Positions 51,101 through 62,672 are shown, numbered from the stretch's first letter. The stretch: 64,000 nt of DNA from Hydractinia symbiolongicarpus (GCF_029227915.1 NC_079883.1:24180001-24244000), one strand, 5' to 3'. A program made the numbers and translations. The notes: generated by a model from the letters alone, not told the origin.

Positions 51101-54100
51101 TTTGTTATGTGACAAAAATGTTAGATTACAGTGTATAATCCAGAAATGTAAAATAAGGGCTGCTAAATCCCAAATGGGAATTTCATCAAGGTGGTCTTAG
51201 GTATTATTGAAATCTTATTCCTTCACAACTTGCTTAAAAAAGGTTATAAGTCCTAAATTTTGTAGTGAATTCTAATAAATTGGGAAATTTGGGATAAATT
51301 TCAATTGGAAAATAGCCGTTTAACAGCTACTGAGAGCGCTGGATTACATCCTTTACAAATTAACATTGGTGACCTGAGGAAAAAAACGTCCCTTTTGATT
51401 ATTTTTGAAATTTCTTGTGTACGTTTTTGTTTCTATCTACTAGGTAAGACAGTAGAAAGCACCTAAATTACCTATAGAAAACATTTATCAGTTTTGTTCG
51501 ACATTTTTCACTGTAAAAGGCTTTCTTGACACTGGTCAGGGTGGCCACAAATTTAAAGCTTTGTAATTTTAGTAGAAATTAGGAGGTTTGGGGAGGAAAT
51601 GAAGTTGCTATTAATCAAGTCTTTCATTGATTCATTGAAAAAGAAACTGTTCATTTTGAATTGCAGCTATTATGTAAATATAATTCATCACTTCTGTTGC
51701 AAAATGAACATAATACTTAATCTTTTATCACATAAAACAAAATAACAAAAAAGCTACTATTTAAAAAAATTATAGATGCCATCATATACAATTTTAGGAG
51801 TTTTCAGGGATTATTTAGAAAATCTAAGGAGGTGGGGTCGCCCTGCAGGTTCTGAGTATTGTTTAAAAATTTCCTATGAAATCATGACTGAGAGGTTACA
51901 ACACTTTATAGTGGATAAAGTGATAATAAAACAACAGACGTATATATACTGCAATATTTTTGGTTTTCTACACTAGTGCAAAAGGGATATTCCTACTAAA
52001 AAATGTAAGTAAAATTTCTGTAATTTTTGTGATTTCTATCCTAAAAGTTTCTTTTTAATAGCATTTTTTTAATAGAGCGAATGAGAATACTAACTTAATG
52101 TATTAGTAACTTAAATTACCAACACCCAGCCAATACCTACACTACAACCAGGTATGTGGTCTATACTACTTAAAAAAGGTGTTGATGGTTTATATTTTTT
52201 ATAATTTTCTTTGAGACTGTGGTACTATAAGTTATTATTTTTTAGAATAAACAGGGTTTTGTGTAAAATAATGAAGAAATGATAACCAACCCCAGAATCT
52301 GCATGATTTTAACCGATACGTATCAGTGAGTTGTTTTAATGCAAGAAAAGTACGAAACTGTTCTTCTCTGCCCAATCCTACTCCTGCTTGCTCAAAATAA
52401 AATGCGTTTTCCATGATATCAGGAAGAATCAATCGTTCTTCTTCTTCTGCTTCAATGTCACCAACAGTGTCTGGAACTTCGATATCTTTTCTCTAAAAAT
52501 ATTGAAATTCTAATGTGTTTCTCTAGCTGTACTGTAAGGGTATGCTTATATCTTTAACCTTTTTTTGCACCAGACCTAAATCATTTTGATTGTCACATAA
52601 ATTCATAAAAATTTTAGAACAAAAAATTGGGAGATTGGTGACAAAGGCTGAGTATGATTTTAGAAAACTACTTCTTACTCACATTTGAAAATATTTGACT
52701 TGCAGCACCATTAAATGATTTTACAAAACTCCAGCACACTTTAAAACTACAACAAAATACTCACATTAAATAAGTCCTTTTGTTCGTGGGCCAGAATAAC
52801 TTCACTCGATATTTCTTGCTTTTCCTGAAAAAGGTTATTGTTAGCTACAGAACTTTTAAAGCCTAAATATTCAAAAGGGGTGCTAAAAAGCTGTGTGAAA
52901 AGCGGGTACCAACGAAAACTTAATTTTGACCCAAAGTACAATAAAAACACAAAGAATTGCTACGAAATGGCTGGAAGTGCTTTATTAGCAAGCATTTATA
53001 CATATACTGAAAGAATACCTGTATTGTATCTTTTTCAGGATAAAATTTATATTTTTTTTCATTCCGGCTGTAATCTTGTAGGATATCTGAAAAAAAATTG
53101 GATTGTCAGTTAATATTGAAAAATGTGCAAAAGTGCAAAATGTAGCCTTTACACAAATTCATCTTTTTTACAGGAATGTGAATAAGAAATTCATTTAATT
53201 TTTACAAAGAAAGTCTAAGGTTTTTTAAAGACCATCATAATTCTAATTATAAGTCTATATAATTTTGGTGAAATATATTCACAGCATTGGAGATGTCATG
53301 CAGATCAGGAGAATAAGTTGGTGTATGGACATTCGGAAAGAATAGAGGAGAATAATTGGAAAAGAAAGTGTAGATACTTGATAGCTTAAAACGCAGAGGT
53401 AGGCCATGAAAGACCTCACAGGAGGTAGTAAGGACAGATGTGACGCAGAAAAATTTGAAAGTTTAGATCTAATAAAGTTTAGATCAGATTGAGAGAAGGG
53501 TTGTTATATAGCCGTCGAACCCACACTAACATGGAAAACAGATGTTAAGCTATATGATTCGCCTCGGCAATCCACAATTTCACATCAGCAAAAAAGGTGT
53601 TTTGGGGTAAGTAAGAAAAATGCTCAGCAACTGCTTATGATCTTTGTTAATTCTTGCGTGTAAAAATACTTTCTATCACTTTTATATCTATACTTTCTAT
53701 ATATTTATGATAGATTCAAGGCAATTGAAGGATTCTATAAACTGCAAAGAAAAATTTTGCCAATGGGAACTTGTTTTTTTCAAATCACTTCAGCATTTAC
53801 CTCGGCCTTTGCTGTGTGCTGACGTTAATCAGAAAGGCCGATAAAGAAGTTATTTTATATATTTTACAGTGTTTTGTTTGTGAACAAATCTCGTGTTAAA
53901 TTTTCCCTTGGATACAATTTTTTTGTCCCAAGGAAAATGTATATAGACTTGCTAAGAAAGTTCCAGTACTGACATATATTTCCTACAAGACTAATAAAAT
54001 AAAAATAAAGATAGAATAAAATAAAAACTTACCAACAACTTTTTCAGGTTTTTCATCTAATACTTTTGTAAGTATGTCAACAAGATGATCGTACCTAAAA

Positions 54101-56471
54101 ATCGATTTGTTTTAACAATTTATTAGGTGTACAGTATATATATTACAGTATTATATTATAAAAATGGTATAATTAGATGCTCCAAAGACTGTAGATAAGA
54201 CTGACTCAATCTTTTCAACGTTCAGGCGTGGCTCTCACTATGGGTTAACATGAATTAAAGTGGGTTAACTTTCGACCCCAGATATATAAGTTAATGTAAT
54301 AGACATAAAACTAGTGTGAACAGTATTTAAGCTAGGGCCTATCTGGACCATAGTCAACTACCAACGCAGATCAAACAACCTATTTTGTTAGTGACATTTT
54401 ACAAGAGTCCACAAAATTAGTTTAAAACACTTTCTGATTTTGAAAAGCAATTTTTGCTCAATTAGACAACAGCCTAATGTGAGGGTCAATCCACAACCTT
54501 CTGGGCATGAGTTAAGTGCTCCACCAACTGACCATAAAATTAAGACATAAAACCAAGACATTGCGCCTATTTCATTGTTTATTGTTGCTTTCATGTGATC
54601 ACTGGGGCTGTTCACCCGACTTTTTAAAATAATAATCAGAGTTGACATATTGTTATAAGAGTTAATGTTAAAATATTTTTTTGTTAAGATAGGTCAATAA
54701 ATCTCTCACATAAGAGTTCAACTTTTTTTGAGACATTGCGCATGCTGCTAAAGGAACTCAAAGTCAAACTTTGATTTTATCATAGTTGAAAAAAGGGGTG
54801 CCAGCAAATGTTTGCCACATTACACTAAAATGGTAAATTACATGATTTTGCTTTTACCATCCTCTTCATCACCAGCAACACTGTGTGGCTCTAGCACAAA
54901 AAATGATTTTCACATTCTATAAAGTGTCTTATCAAGTCTTTTGAATTTTAATGAAAAATCCCCCTTTGTTCTTAAGATATGCTAGCTTTAAATGATTTCC
55001 ATTTGAAACTATGCTGTTTAGTGAACTGTTTAGTGAACCAGTAAAAAGAGATGATAATCAGCTGCCTAAAGCAAGTTGGAAAGTACTGATTATTGCAAAA
55101 ATTTTGTGAATCTCTTTTTTTGGCTCAAAAAATTTGGAAACAGTTTTGAAATTGGTACCAATAAATCTTGGTAATCATCTAAAAGCTACGGAGATTCACT
55201 ATAGATATATATAAGAATTATCAGCATCATATAAAAGTTGAAAAGCCAGTTTTAGAAAATGTGAATTCTCAATTACTACATAAAAGCTGCAAGGCAGAAC
55301 AAACTTTTAAAGAACAAGAATTTTTGAGCACAATATAAAGGGTGCAAATATATGGTGAATGGGTGTGTATATATTCTAAAGTTAAGCCACTAATTATGGA
55401 GAGTTATGACATCATAAGTCATGTTGATGACAACTGTGATAATGGATAAATATATTTACATTACCACAATAACTTGATAAACCTTCAAAACAGAACCTTT
55501 TTTATATCACATACAGGATGTCATGCATTAAATTTGCATTATTTTTTCTGTTTCTTAGCATTTTCAAGGTTTAAGTTTCAACGGGTTCTTGTTCATTTGC
55601 AGAAAAAATAAGAAATCGACAAGCAATGCACATTGCCGGTTAATAAATAAATGACGGTTAAAAACAGTTAAAAAATTATAAATTACGGTTAAAAACTGTA
55701 AAACTAAGGCTAGAAGCATCTTTTCACTCTATGTTCTAAATCTAAACTACATGCAAACTATATTTTATTTTAAGATTAAAGGTGCCTTTATGAACTTTCT
55801 AGCTATAGTATATATACTTTTATATGATTTATCTAGCTAAACAAATTTCTCTGGTGCTGATGTACAAACTACACTCACCACAATTTTATGATTTTGACCA
55901 TTTCTGAAAGCTTCATATCTTCCACAAAAAAAGCTGGTTTCATATGAAAGAGTTTGAAAATGTTTGTATAGCTATTCTCCTAGTCATAATTGTCATGTTG
56001 CATATGTGGCATCATTTTCAGTTGTTTAGGGAAAACACAGATGTTTCACAGTCAAATTCATGCAGAAGAAGCTTCAATTAAACAACAAATAGCTACATAG
56101 ATACGAGTATCTGAATTAAAGTAAAACTATGTCATTTTGAAGTTAGAAAACAAAGATATTATGAAAATTCAGCTATGTTTTCCTTCCAATCATAAAGTGC
56201 ATGTGAAATTTGCTGACTGGAAGAGAATAAATCTTTTTTTTGTCGACTAGTTCTATAACCTGTTATCAAAATCTTAAATAATCCTTGATAATTATACTAA
56301 TAACTTGATCTCATGTTAAGTTAACTTGACACTTTTATCATCATAACGATTCACTTACATTGTTATTCCTGACTTGCCACTAGAGCGCAATAAAAATGAT
56401 TTTGCGGCCATTATATGGTCTTCAAGGTCATCATTAGACTTATCTTCTGTTTTGCTGACAGGAGCATCCAT
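42150..56471 (-). CDS. RSPH4A: Radial spoke head protein 4/6 (RSPH4A/RSPH6A), complete, 538 aa, 14 exons
   Basis: Minus-strand exons: 56359-56471 (ATG), 54033-54094, 53019-53086, 52765-52824, 52291-52492, 50911-51029, 50420-50450, 49935-50051, 48789-48886, 48279-48420, 43756-43865, 43356-43503, 42640-42757 and 42150-42378 (TGA). All are GT-AG; phases match and the 1617 nt give 539 codons. Family signatures appear in order: SLYDHL-type [11 protein letters not shown] (36-46), [10 protein letters not shown] (132-141), CRFWGKILG (about 164-172), [30 protein letters not shown] (about 294-313), [11 protein letters not shown] and [10 protein letters not shown] (492-501). Acidic runs follow the NYLRAQ block and close the protein. 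The product is a core head component of the ciliary radial spoke, needed for the central-pair signal that shapes axonemal beating. It is shorter than human RSPH4A mainly at the N-terminus. The single gene may represent the ancestor of vertebrate RSPH4A and RSPH6A. Intron 10 hosts a BEL/Pao insertion and intron 1 SINE and other repeats. Confidence 0.95.
44164..44478 (+). repeat. 5' LTR of BEL/Pao element (315 bp)
   Basis: Begins TGAAATGGCCCC and ends CGCAGTAACA. I find no difference from 47675-47989 on reading both. Confidence 0.93.
44560..46630 (+). pseudogene. BEL/Pao gag and protease, one frameshift
   Basis: The N-terminal gag part is a Ser/Arg-rich stretch leading to an Ala/Glu/Lys/Leu coiled coil ([20 protein letters not shown]) and ends in a stop at 45177 after IEPFDGN. 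The continuation is in another frame from about 45160 ([18 protein letters not shown], typical BEL gag), implying a small out-of-frame deletion there. Zinc-knuckle-like [13 protein letters not shown] and [13 protein letters not shown] follow. A protease-like motif [12 protein letters not shown] precedes the conserved LGWSLVGP. Reading stops at 46630, just past the junction where RT should begin. Confidence 0.85.
46593..47657 (+). pseudogene. BEL/Pao integrase fragment
   Basis: This 354-codon open frame carries the end of the integrase zinc region ([11 protein letters not shown]) and the catalytic core: the Asp of CAVDLFGPL, the Asp of [11 protein letters not shown] and the Glu of [13 protein letters not shown]-terminal domain with [12 protein letters not shown] follows. 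The paired histidines of the zinc finger and everything upstream (RT, RNase H) are missing, and the frame differs from the preceding gag-protease frame. The core itself looks intact. Confidence 0.88.
47675..47989 (+). repeat. 3' LTR of BEL/Pao element (315 bp)
   Basis: Same sequence as the 5' LTR. It is followed directly by the target duplication AGTAT. Confidence 0.93.
47997..48075 (+). repeat. Dispersed repeat shared with 55729-55800
   Basis: ATGTTCTAAATCT[TA]AACTACATGC and the sequence after it (CAAACTATATTTT, then an AAGATCAAAAGATGCC-like end) occur in both places. Both copies lie in introns of RSPH4A on the same strand. Family unknown; non-coding. Confidence 0.6.
49040..49076. repeat. 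Short tandem repeat ATACATGGGGG (three copies)
   Basis: Three copies of ATACATGGGGG in a row, the first two separated by CA, inside RSPH4A intron 8. A minor microsatellite. Confidence 0.8.
53281..53500 (+). pseudogene. LINE ORF2 3'-end fragment
   Basis: Plus-strand translation shows [20 protein letters not shown], followed across a frameshift by RRGRP and a [11 protein letters not shown]-like end. This is the typical C-terminal tail of LINE ORF2 (GHVERM...W...RGRPRKTW). It lies in RSPH4A intron 2, antisense to the gene. It may belong to the same family as the endonuclease part at 16329-17870. Confidence 0.6.
54400..54560 (-). mobile_element. tRNA-derived SINE fragment
   Basis: On the minus strand GGTCAGTTGGTGGAGCAC (complement of 54516-54533) is a near-perfect box A, and GTGGATTGACCCTC (complement of 54481-54494) a box-B-like element about 25 nt further. 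The anticodon arm does not pair well, so I call a SINE head rather than a tRNA gene. Boundaries are approximate. Located in RSPH4A intron 1. Confidence 0.45.
55729..55800 (+). repeat. Dispersed repeat shared with 47997-48075
   Basis: Second copy of the repeat described at 47997, differing by scattered substitutions and small indels. Confidence 0.6.
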
Positions 56472-57442
56472 TTTAACCTTTTTTAAAAAATTAAACGACC
56501 ATGGAATAAAGATGAGACAAAGTAAATGTGCCCTTCCTTTGCCTTCTTGTTGTTGTTTTACTTCTATGAAAGCAAAATGGTGCGCTAGTTGCGCTTAGTA
56601 TTCGAAGCATGTTTGATCACCATAGCAACTGCTACATAGCAGCTGCTTGTGTTCGCGGCGCGTCCATCGCGCGAAGCTGTATTTTTTTTTAATTTTTCGA
56701 TCTTTATTTGTTTCTTTTTTACTGTATATTACAATACCAATACATAATCTTGAACCGCAGACAAATGGGGAAAGATAACATTAGCTACCGTTAAGGTGAG
56801 TTGTGACACACAGGGCATATTATCCTAAGATCAACGCAGGGTTGTGATTTTATAGCAACCTTTGTACACGGCTTTTTAGGTTTTTGCGCCAAATATACAA
56901 GACATAACAAGAAAGCAAGATGGAACATTCACTACTATGTTTAACTTTTTTCGACCATTGTATGTAAACACACCGTCATTACGATCAAAACCTGGTAACA
57001 AAGATGATATTATAGTTGGTTAATTAACTGGTGTAAATTTTCCAAGAAAATTTACACCAATCAAAAGATTTCCAAAATCAATTTTGCAAATATTTTTCAA
57101 TCCAAATGTAATAATTATCTCACTTTAGGACATAACGAATCGAAAATAGACCATACTCTCAAAAAATTTTCTATGGCTACTGAGAGCTGGAAACAAAGTT
57201 GATATTAATGGTTTAACACCATGGGAACTATTTTGTATGCTTGGAATCCAGACCTTTAAACAAGACTTTTTTAACAGCGCACACTGTGCATTGCTTTACC
57301 ATGATCTCGTAGAATTCACGGAAGAGAGTTTATGTAAAATAACACTTCGAAAAAACTCGTAACAGGTTTTCTTATGAGTATACTCGAAATATAAAAAAAT
57401 ATAGTATAAACAAAGAATTAAACAGAAAACTCTAAAGGTGGA
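56472..57442. other. Head-to-head intergenic region of RSPH4A and PLCXD genes
   Basis: 971 bp separate the two divergent start codons, so this interval should contain both promoters. No clear core promoter or ciliary X-box could be picked out by eye. A short inverted repeat GGTGTAAATTTTC / GAAAATTTACACC lies at 57030-57058. Confidence 0.45.
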
Positions 57443-60400
57443 ATGATTGATCAAGCAGAACGTTTACTGATGTTAGTAATGCTTCATTGGTTTCAAAACA
57501 TCGCTTCTTTGTCAGGTAAAAAAATGAGTTTCAAATTATCTCTGCGTTAAATTAAAATATTTTTTCGAGCTAGTAGGATCTTTTCTATCCTACTAGCTTG
57601 ATTTATAATACATTCATACAATAAAATTTATAAAACAACCATTTCTCCAAAGCTTAAGAATCTGGTACTGTCATACCCTATGTTTTTAGCATCGTTTTAA
57701 AAACTTCGAGTTTTTAGTGAAATTTAACTATTAGCTTTTCATGCTTAAAAGATTGTTATTCCAGGAGCCTCATACGGTTTTCACGCTGATTGGATGGGCA
57801 ATCTATCACTTCAACTGCAAAACATTAAGCTTACTCACCTTGCCATCCCTGGTTCTCATGACTCCGGATCATACTCACTACAGCCTGAGCACATCAATCT
57901 ATTAGATAAAGACAAGGTACGGCCATTTGAATATCAAGTTGTCGAGTCATTTCGAAAAATGCATTTAAATCATTCATAAAGACATTTAAATCTACACACA
58001 CCCTTGCTCATAGTCACTGAAGATGATTTTATGAGTTATATGCCTTATTCTTACTAATTTTCGCGTGTGCTAGTTTTTGCGCTCTGGCGTAAAACAATCG
58101 TTATTGTATTACGGTAAGCACACGAATTAAAGATTTTTTGCAAAATTAGTTCTTGCAAAGATATATTTTTTCATGGAACAGATTGGTGTTCTAAGCGTCT
58201 GCTTTTTCCTGCAACAAGACCAGGATAATTCTATAGTTCACCAAAATAAATGCGACTACAATTTTGCCTAAATTCCTAAATTTTACTATTCTTTTCTTGT
58301 CACTTTGTGTGGGAGTTTAGATTTGCGTGAAAATTAATACTCGCTGAGTATGCCATGTTGATATTGCGTAAAATCAATGCGAAAAAGGTTATCGGCTATT
58401 TTGAATAAACAATTTTCTGGTCTGTAAAAATACGAAGTCGAATTAGCCAACCTTGTCCCCAGGTGTTATTGCCTTTTTGACATCAAGGCGGCGGCGAAGA
58501 ATCTTTTTGCCGTCAAGTAAGCCCTAGCGGCTTTGACATCAAGCAAAAACCCTGGTGACGAGGATGCGAAATAGCAAGGTCCTGCACATACACAGTTTCA
58601 GAAACCTCTAAGTATCTCGAAAAAATAATTATAGAATTTTCCCAATGACCTTTCTCTATATCAAGAACTTTTCCTTCCTAACTTTCCCATCTCCTGTCTG
58701 TTCATGGGGGATTGAGCCCACTGCAGCCAATTTTTCATAAAGGACGCAAAATTTAGCTTTCCTTTTTCGCTTCCATAAAAACAAGAACATGTCATCTCTC
58801 GCATCGTCCCCAGAGCTTGTTGAACAAATCTTTTACTGATTTTTTTTGCTCAAGCATGAGTGTTATTTAGAAATATTTGAGTAAAAATTTGTTATAATTC
58901 GGTACATGCTTCAGGCGTTTTTTCTGGTTGAAATTTAACTTCGCATTTAAAAGAGACGTTGAGAAAGTGTTTATGTCCTCCGGTAAAAACCTTCATCAGG
59001 AGCATAGAATTATAAACTAATCAATTCGCTTTAAAAAAATGTGTCCTTTCTTTTCCTCAGTATTTCAGAATTCGTTTGCAACCTAGGCCCCAGGACTTGA
59101 TAAAAAGCCTAACAAGTTCTTGGGACGAGGTTGGGTTCGTTTGGTTAGAAAAATGTCAGTAAAAATCACGATTTATGTTTAGTTCACCAGATATTTTCAA
59201 ATGGCACTGAATGGCTCTAAAAAGTCATCTATGGGAAACCTGATTTATCGTTGGAGTAAAACACAAGACTTGAACATCACGAGCCAGCTCAATCTTGGTG
59301 TACGATATTTAGATCTGCGAATTGCTGTCGATGCTAGTAAAAATTGGTAAGTTTCGTAAGATCAAAACGAATAAATCAATTTGTTCTACTTAAATGTCTT
59401 ATCAGAGAAAGATCCGACAGTTAAAACTAACAAAGTTTCGGCTAAGTGACAAAAAATTATCACCAGCGAAATTTTTTATCCCCAAAGAAGTGTTTTTGCT
59501 AAATTCAGAAATCGTTCGATTTCACTGGGGATAACTTAGATGATGACGATTCCGACCTCGATATTGCGAAATATTGATGGCTAACTAACCTTAAATAATT
59601 ATCCAAAATTAATGAACCGACGGGTTTTTCACCGACAAACTTAATGACTAACGGGTTTTTCACCAAAAATATATTGTATATAACGCTTGCTGTCAGGTCT
59701 GGGTAGATTCGGCATATCGTTAATTATTCAAATTTTTTCACATGAGCGTGTAAATGAGTCGTTAATATAAAAAAATTATTTGTGGGCTAAATTTTTGCTG
59801 ATATTTGAGAATACCACGAGTATAATGTGTGTAAGTCATATTGAAGAAGAACTACTTTGTTCATCACTACCATACTGTCTGGAAGTGAGCGGAATTCAAT
59901 CCGCGCGGTCCCCTGAACTGGGAGCCGCAGGCGAACCCACTACACTAAGTGCGGCAATATGTGGATCGAATCCCACTCACTGCCAGGCAGTATGTTAGTG
60001 ATGATCAAAGTAGTTCTTCTTCAATATGACTTACACGCATTATACTCGCCCGTCATGATCAGAGGTCTGATCGGGGTGAACCATTCTCTGTTGAGAATGA
60101 AATACGGATGTGCTATAATAAATATTCACTTATGAATACCTTTCATCTATGTTAGACTACAGATTTTGTTTTTACTAAAATTACTAAATCTTTAGCTTCC
60201 GCAAATGTAGAAAATGTAGATATCCACACAAAAACACATTCCGCATAACGAAGCGTTCTTTTTTAGCGGACGATCAATACGCAAAAATAAATTAGGAAAA
60301 ACTTCTTTCTCATTTGTGAGATGGGAGAGTATATTTTTTTAACAAATCTGTTATAGGAATTCGTTTGTCTGTCGTATTTTGCAATGAAATATTTCTCTTC

Positions 60401-61139
60401 TAGTTACATTGTACATCGGCTGGTTGGTACATCACTGGATAGTATATTAACCCAAGTTAAACGGTTTCTTTTGAAACATCCCAAAGAAATTATTTTATTA
60501 GACTTTAACCATGTCTATTTTGATCCAAGTATATCAAAACAAGCAGCTCAAGATACCATTATGAAAAGCGTTGTCATGACACTGGATTCTCGTTTGTGTC
60601 CGTGTACTGCAACGAGTAGATACACTCTCAAGGCATTTTGGGATCTTAATTGTCAAATATTAGTATTTTTTGCAGGATTTGTAGAACGACGTGGTTACAA
60701 AGTTTGCCCAGAAGATTTTATAACTTCTCCATTTCAAGAAAATATGTTTACTCAAAAATCAACTTGGCTGCGTTTCTTAAATACAAATTATAAACGAGAA
60801 AAACATAATGACGCATTTTACGTCACTCAAGGGATTATGCAACCTCACTGGATGGAAGTTGCCATGGCTGGGATTTCCGAGCAAGCGAGTTTAAAAAATT
60901 GGGTTTCCGATGAAGCATCCAATGAAATGATAAAATGGCTAACATCGAAACAAAAAAATGATTTAAATATTGTTATTGTTGATTTTGTTGAAAACCATAA
61001 ATTCGTAGAAACAGTTTTATCGCTAAATAACATGAAAACTAACTCAAATGTTATTCACGGAGCGATGTCATGGCTTATTAATGTCACAAGTGTCATATTA
61101 ATTTGGACAATAATTGACACTATTATCCTTGCATTATAA
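57443..61139 (+). CDS. PI-PLC X-domain protein (PLCXD type), 374 aa, four exons
   Basis: Exons 57443-57515 (ATG), 57765-57916, 59183-59346 and 60404-61139 (TAA), GT-AG, phases 1, 0, 2; 1125 nt in total. The X domain is complete: WMGNLSLQL, IPGSHDSGSY with catalytic His56, GVRYLDLR with Arg121, YIVH with second His134, KEIILLDFNH, and a C-terminal NIVIVDFVE strand. These are the hallmarks of PLCXD proteins, single-domain relatives of bacterial PI-PLC thought to cleave phosphoinositides. Unlike vertebrate PLCXD1-3, which are cytosolic, the N-terminus (ERLLMLVMLHWFQNIASLSG) looks like a signal peptide or signal anchor. The last ~25 residues form a hydrophobic stretch ending at the stop codon, suggesting a tail anchor or GPI-attachment signal. 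The second His is followed by Arg where Gly is usual. The donor of exon 2 (AAG|GTACGG) is weak but the only one that keeps frame. Confidence 0.88.
58447..58566. mobile_element. Miniature inverted-repeat element, CCTCGTtCCCAG family
   Basis: Left end CCAACCTTGTCCCCAGG, right end CCTGGTGACGAGGATG (inverted match), 120 bp. Internal words TTGACATCAAG and GCGGCG are repeated. It lies in intron 2 of the PLCXD gene. Confidence 0.55.
59079..59133. mobile_element. Very short inverted-repeat element, CCTCGTtCCCAG family
   Basis: CAACCTAGGCCCCAGGACTT and AAGTTCTTGGGACGAGGTTG are inverted copies separated by about 15 nt. The unit is a near palindrome of about 55 bp, 50 bp before exon 3 of the PLCXD gene. 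Confidence 0.5.
59817..60048. mobile_element. Near-palindromic element with long terminal inverted repeats and tRNA-like core
   Basis: The left arm from CGAGTATAATGTGTGTAAGT is matched in inverted form by the right arm ending at 60048 (reverse complement CGAGTATAATGCGTGTAAGT). The arms pair over about 70 bp with few mismatches and more loosely to about 88 bp. The ~50-bp centre read on the minus strand contains CACTTAGTGTAGTGGGTTCG (box-A-like). Box-B-like GGATTCGATCC and GGATTGAATTCC lie on both sides. It lies in intron 3 of the PLCXD gene; no target duplication was identified. Confidence 0.7.
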
Positions 61140-61360
61140 TCCTCGTTCCCAGAAAGTTTGCTGCCCGATGTTAAAGCCGCTACCGCTTAATTGACGGCTA
61201 AAGGCTAGTTTCCATTTTACTGCATTTTCCACATTAGCAGAAAAAGCTATGGAGCTAAACTCGTGAGCTTTTTGCGCTATAGCAGAAACGCAGTAAGACA
61301 GGAACTAAACTTTACACGGCTTTAATGTAAAGCAAGAACACCAAGGGACGAGATTTTAAT
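61139..61360. mobile_element. Miniature inverted-repeat element after the PLCXD stop, CCTCGTtCCCAG family
   Basis: Left end AATCCTCGTTCCCAG, right end CAAGGGACGAGATTTT (inverted). A longer internal inverted repeat pairs CTAGTTTCC...TTACTGC with GCAGTAAGACAGGAACTA. About 222 bp, beginning within a base or two of the PLCXD stop codon, so it supplies the start of the 3' UTR. Confidence 0.45.
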
Positions 61361-62672
61361 AGTAAAATTACTGCCTTATTAAATCTTGAAAGATTGTTTC
61401 GACGTCAAACATTACATTCCTATCGCGTCTTTTCGTTCCTAGATCTTTACATTAATATATCTCTGACAATGTTAGAGTTTTTGTGAGATAAACAATAGAT
61501 TATTTAAACCAAAATTCACATTTCCAATATGACCGACCTGTTCTGAGACTCATAACATACAATTAAAGTTATTTACCAACCTACACAAGTTTACCAACCT
61601 ACACACAACTTTACTTTAGCAAGGAAAAACTGGAAATGAGGTTGATAGTTACAAGCAAAAATATTTTGATCAAAGTTAAAAAATACTTTAAAGTGAGATT
61701 AATCCATAGTATTAGCAAATTCGATCCGATGGCTCCTTGTGCTTTTTTTATGCCTAGCCGCAGTATAAGAGAAAAAGAGCACTGAGATCGAGGTTGATAT
61801 TATTTCTTTGTTCTACGGATTTTGTAGCCTCTGTGCTAGAGTGCTGTCGGATTTTTATAGAGAAAGTCATGGGAACAAAGACAATTGTTATGGGATGACC
61901 TGAAAGTTAAAAAGTGCAAGACTGTAAAGTTTGGAATTTTTGATTTTATTTTCCCGAATTTAATTGCAACGATCTCCATAAGTAGAAGGAGTTGAACATT
62001 CCTTTTGTTCTCGTTGGATAGCTACTCCTATCCTCTTAAAAAAAGTCTCGCCCCCTGCATCGCTCGATCGGGTCACCGGTGGCCTGTGGTCGTCAAAGGA
62101 TTAAGTGAATTTTGAAGGTTTTAATGCAGTGCAGTGATTTGTATTTAGTCTACAAAAAAGTGACTTACAACCTCGTTCCCAGAGCCATTTTTGGGAACGA
62201 TATTGGATTCTCTTATTGATATTGATACTTATCAGTCGTAATTTGTTGTTCTTGATATTTACAAAAAACTGAACGTCGATTTTAGATTACATTCTCGAAG
62301 TTTATCTCAAAGAGCGGTTGGGACGAAAAAACAATAAAAAATCAATTGCACAGGGACGACGAGAAAGAAAGGAAAAAATAAGCCTGTGGAAACTTATGAT
62401 TTATATAGACGAATATTTATTAACACAGTTTAAATGCACATACAAGAAGCTGTTATCATATTCTTTTGGGTGTTATTTAACATGAGGATAATTAGGGAAG
62501 CATTTTTGGATCAACTCGTAAGAAAGAAGAAAAAGAAAAAAGGAATTCATCTTGGCATTAATTTGTCATTTTACCATATTTTTTATATTTGTGTATATTC
62601 TAAAAGAGGAGTTCATTGTTAGTAGTATTACTGTAAGTCTTGTAACAGGGTTTAATGCGCCAACTAGGCAAT
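61361..62672. other. Intergenic, no gene seen
   Basis: AT-rich spacer between the 3' ends of the PLCXD gene and the HDQPG-repeat gene. A further CCTCGTTCCCA / TGGGAACGA palindrome is at about 62170-62200. No exon supported. Confidence 0.45.

Noticed and set aside
59880-59985. Possible tRNA gene
   Set aside because: Box-A-like and box-B-like motifs are present, but they sit inside the inverted arms of a 232-bp palindromic element and no stable cloverleaf with a proper acceptor stem could be drawn.
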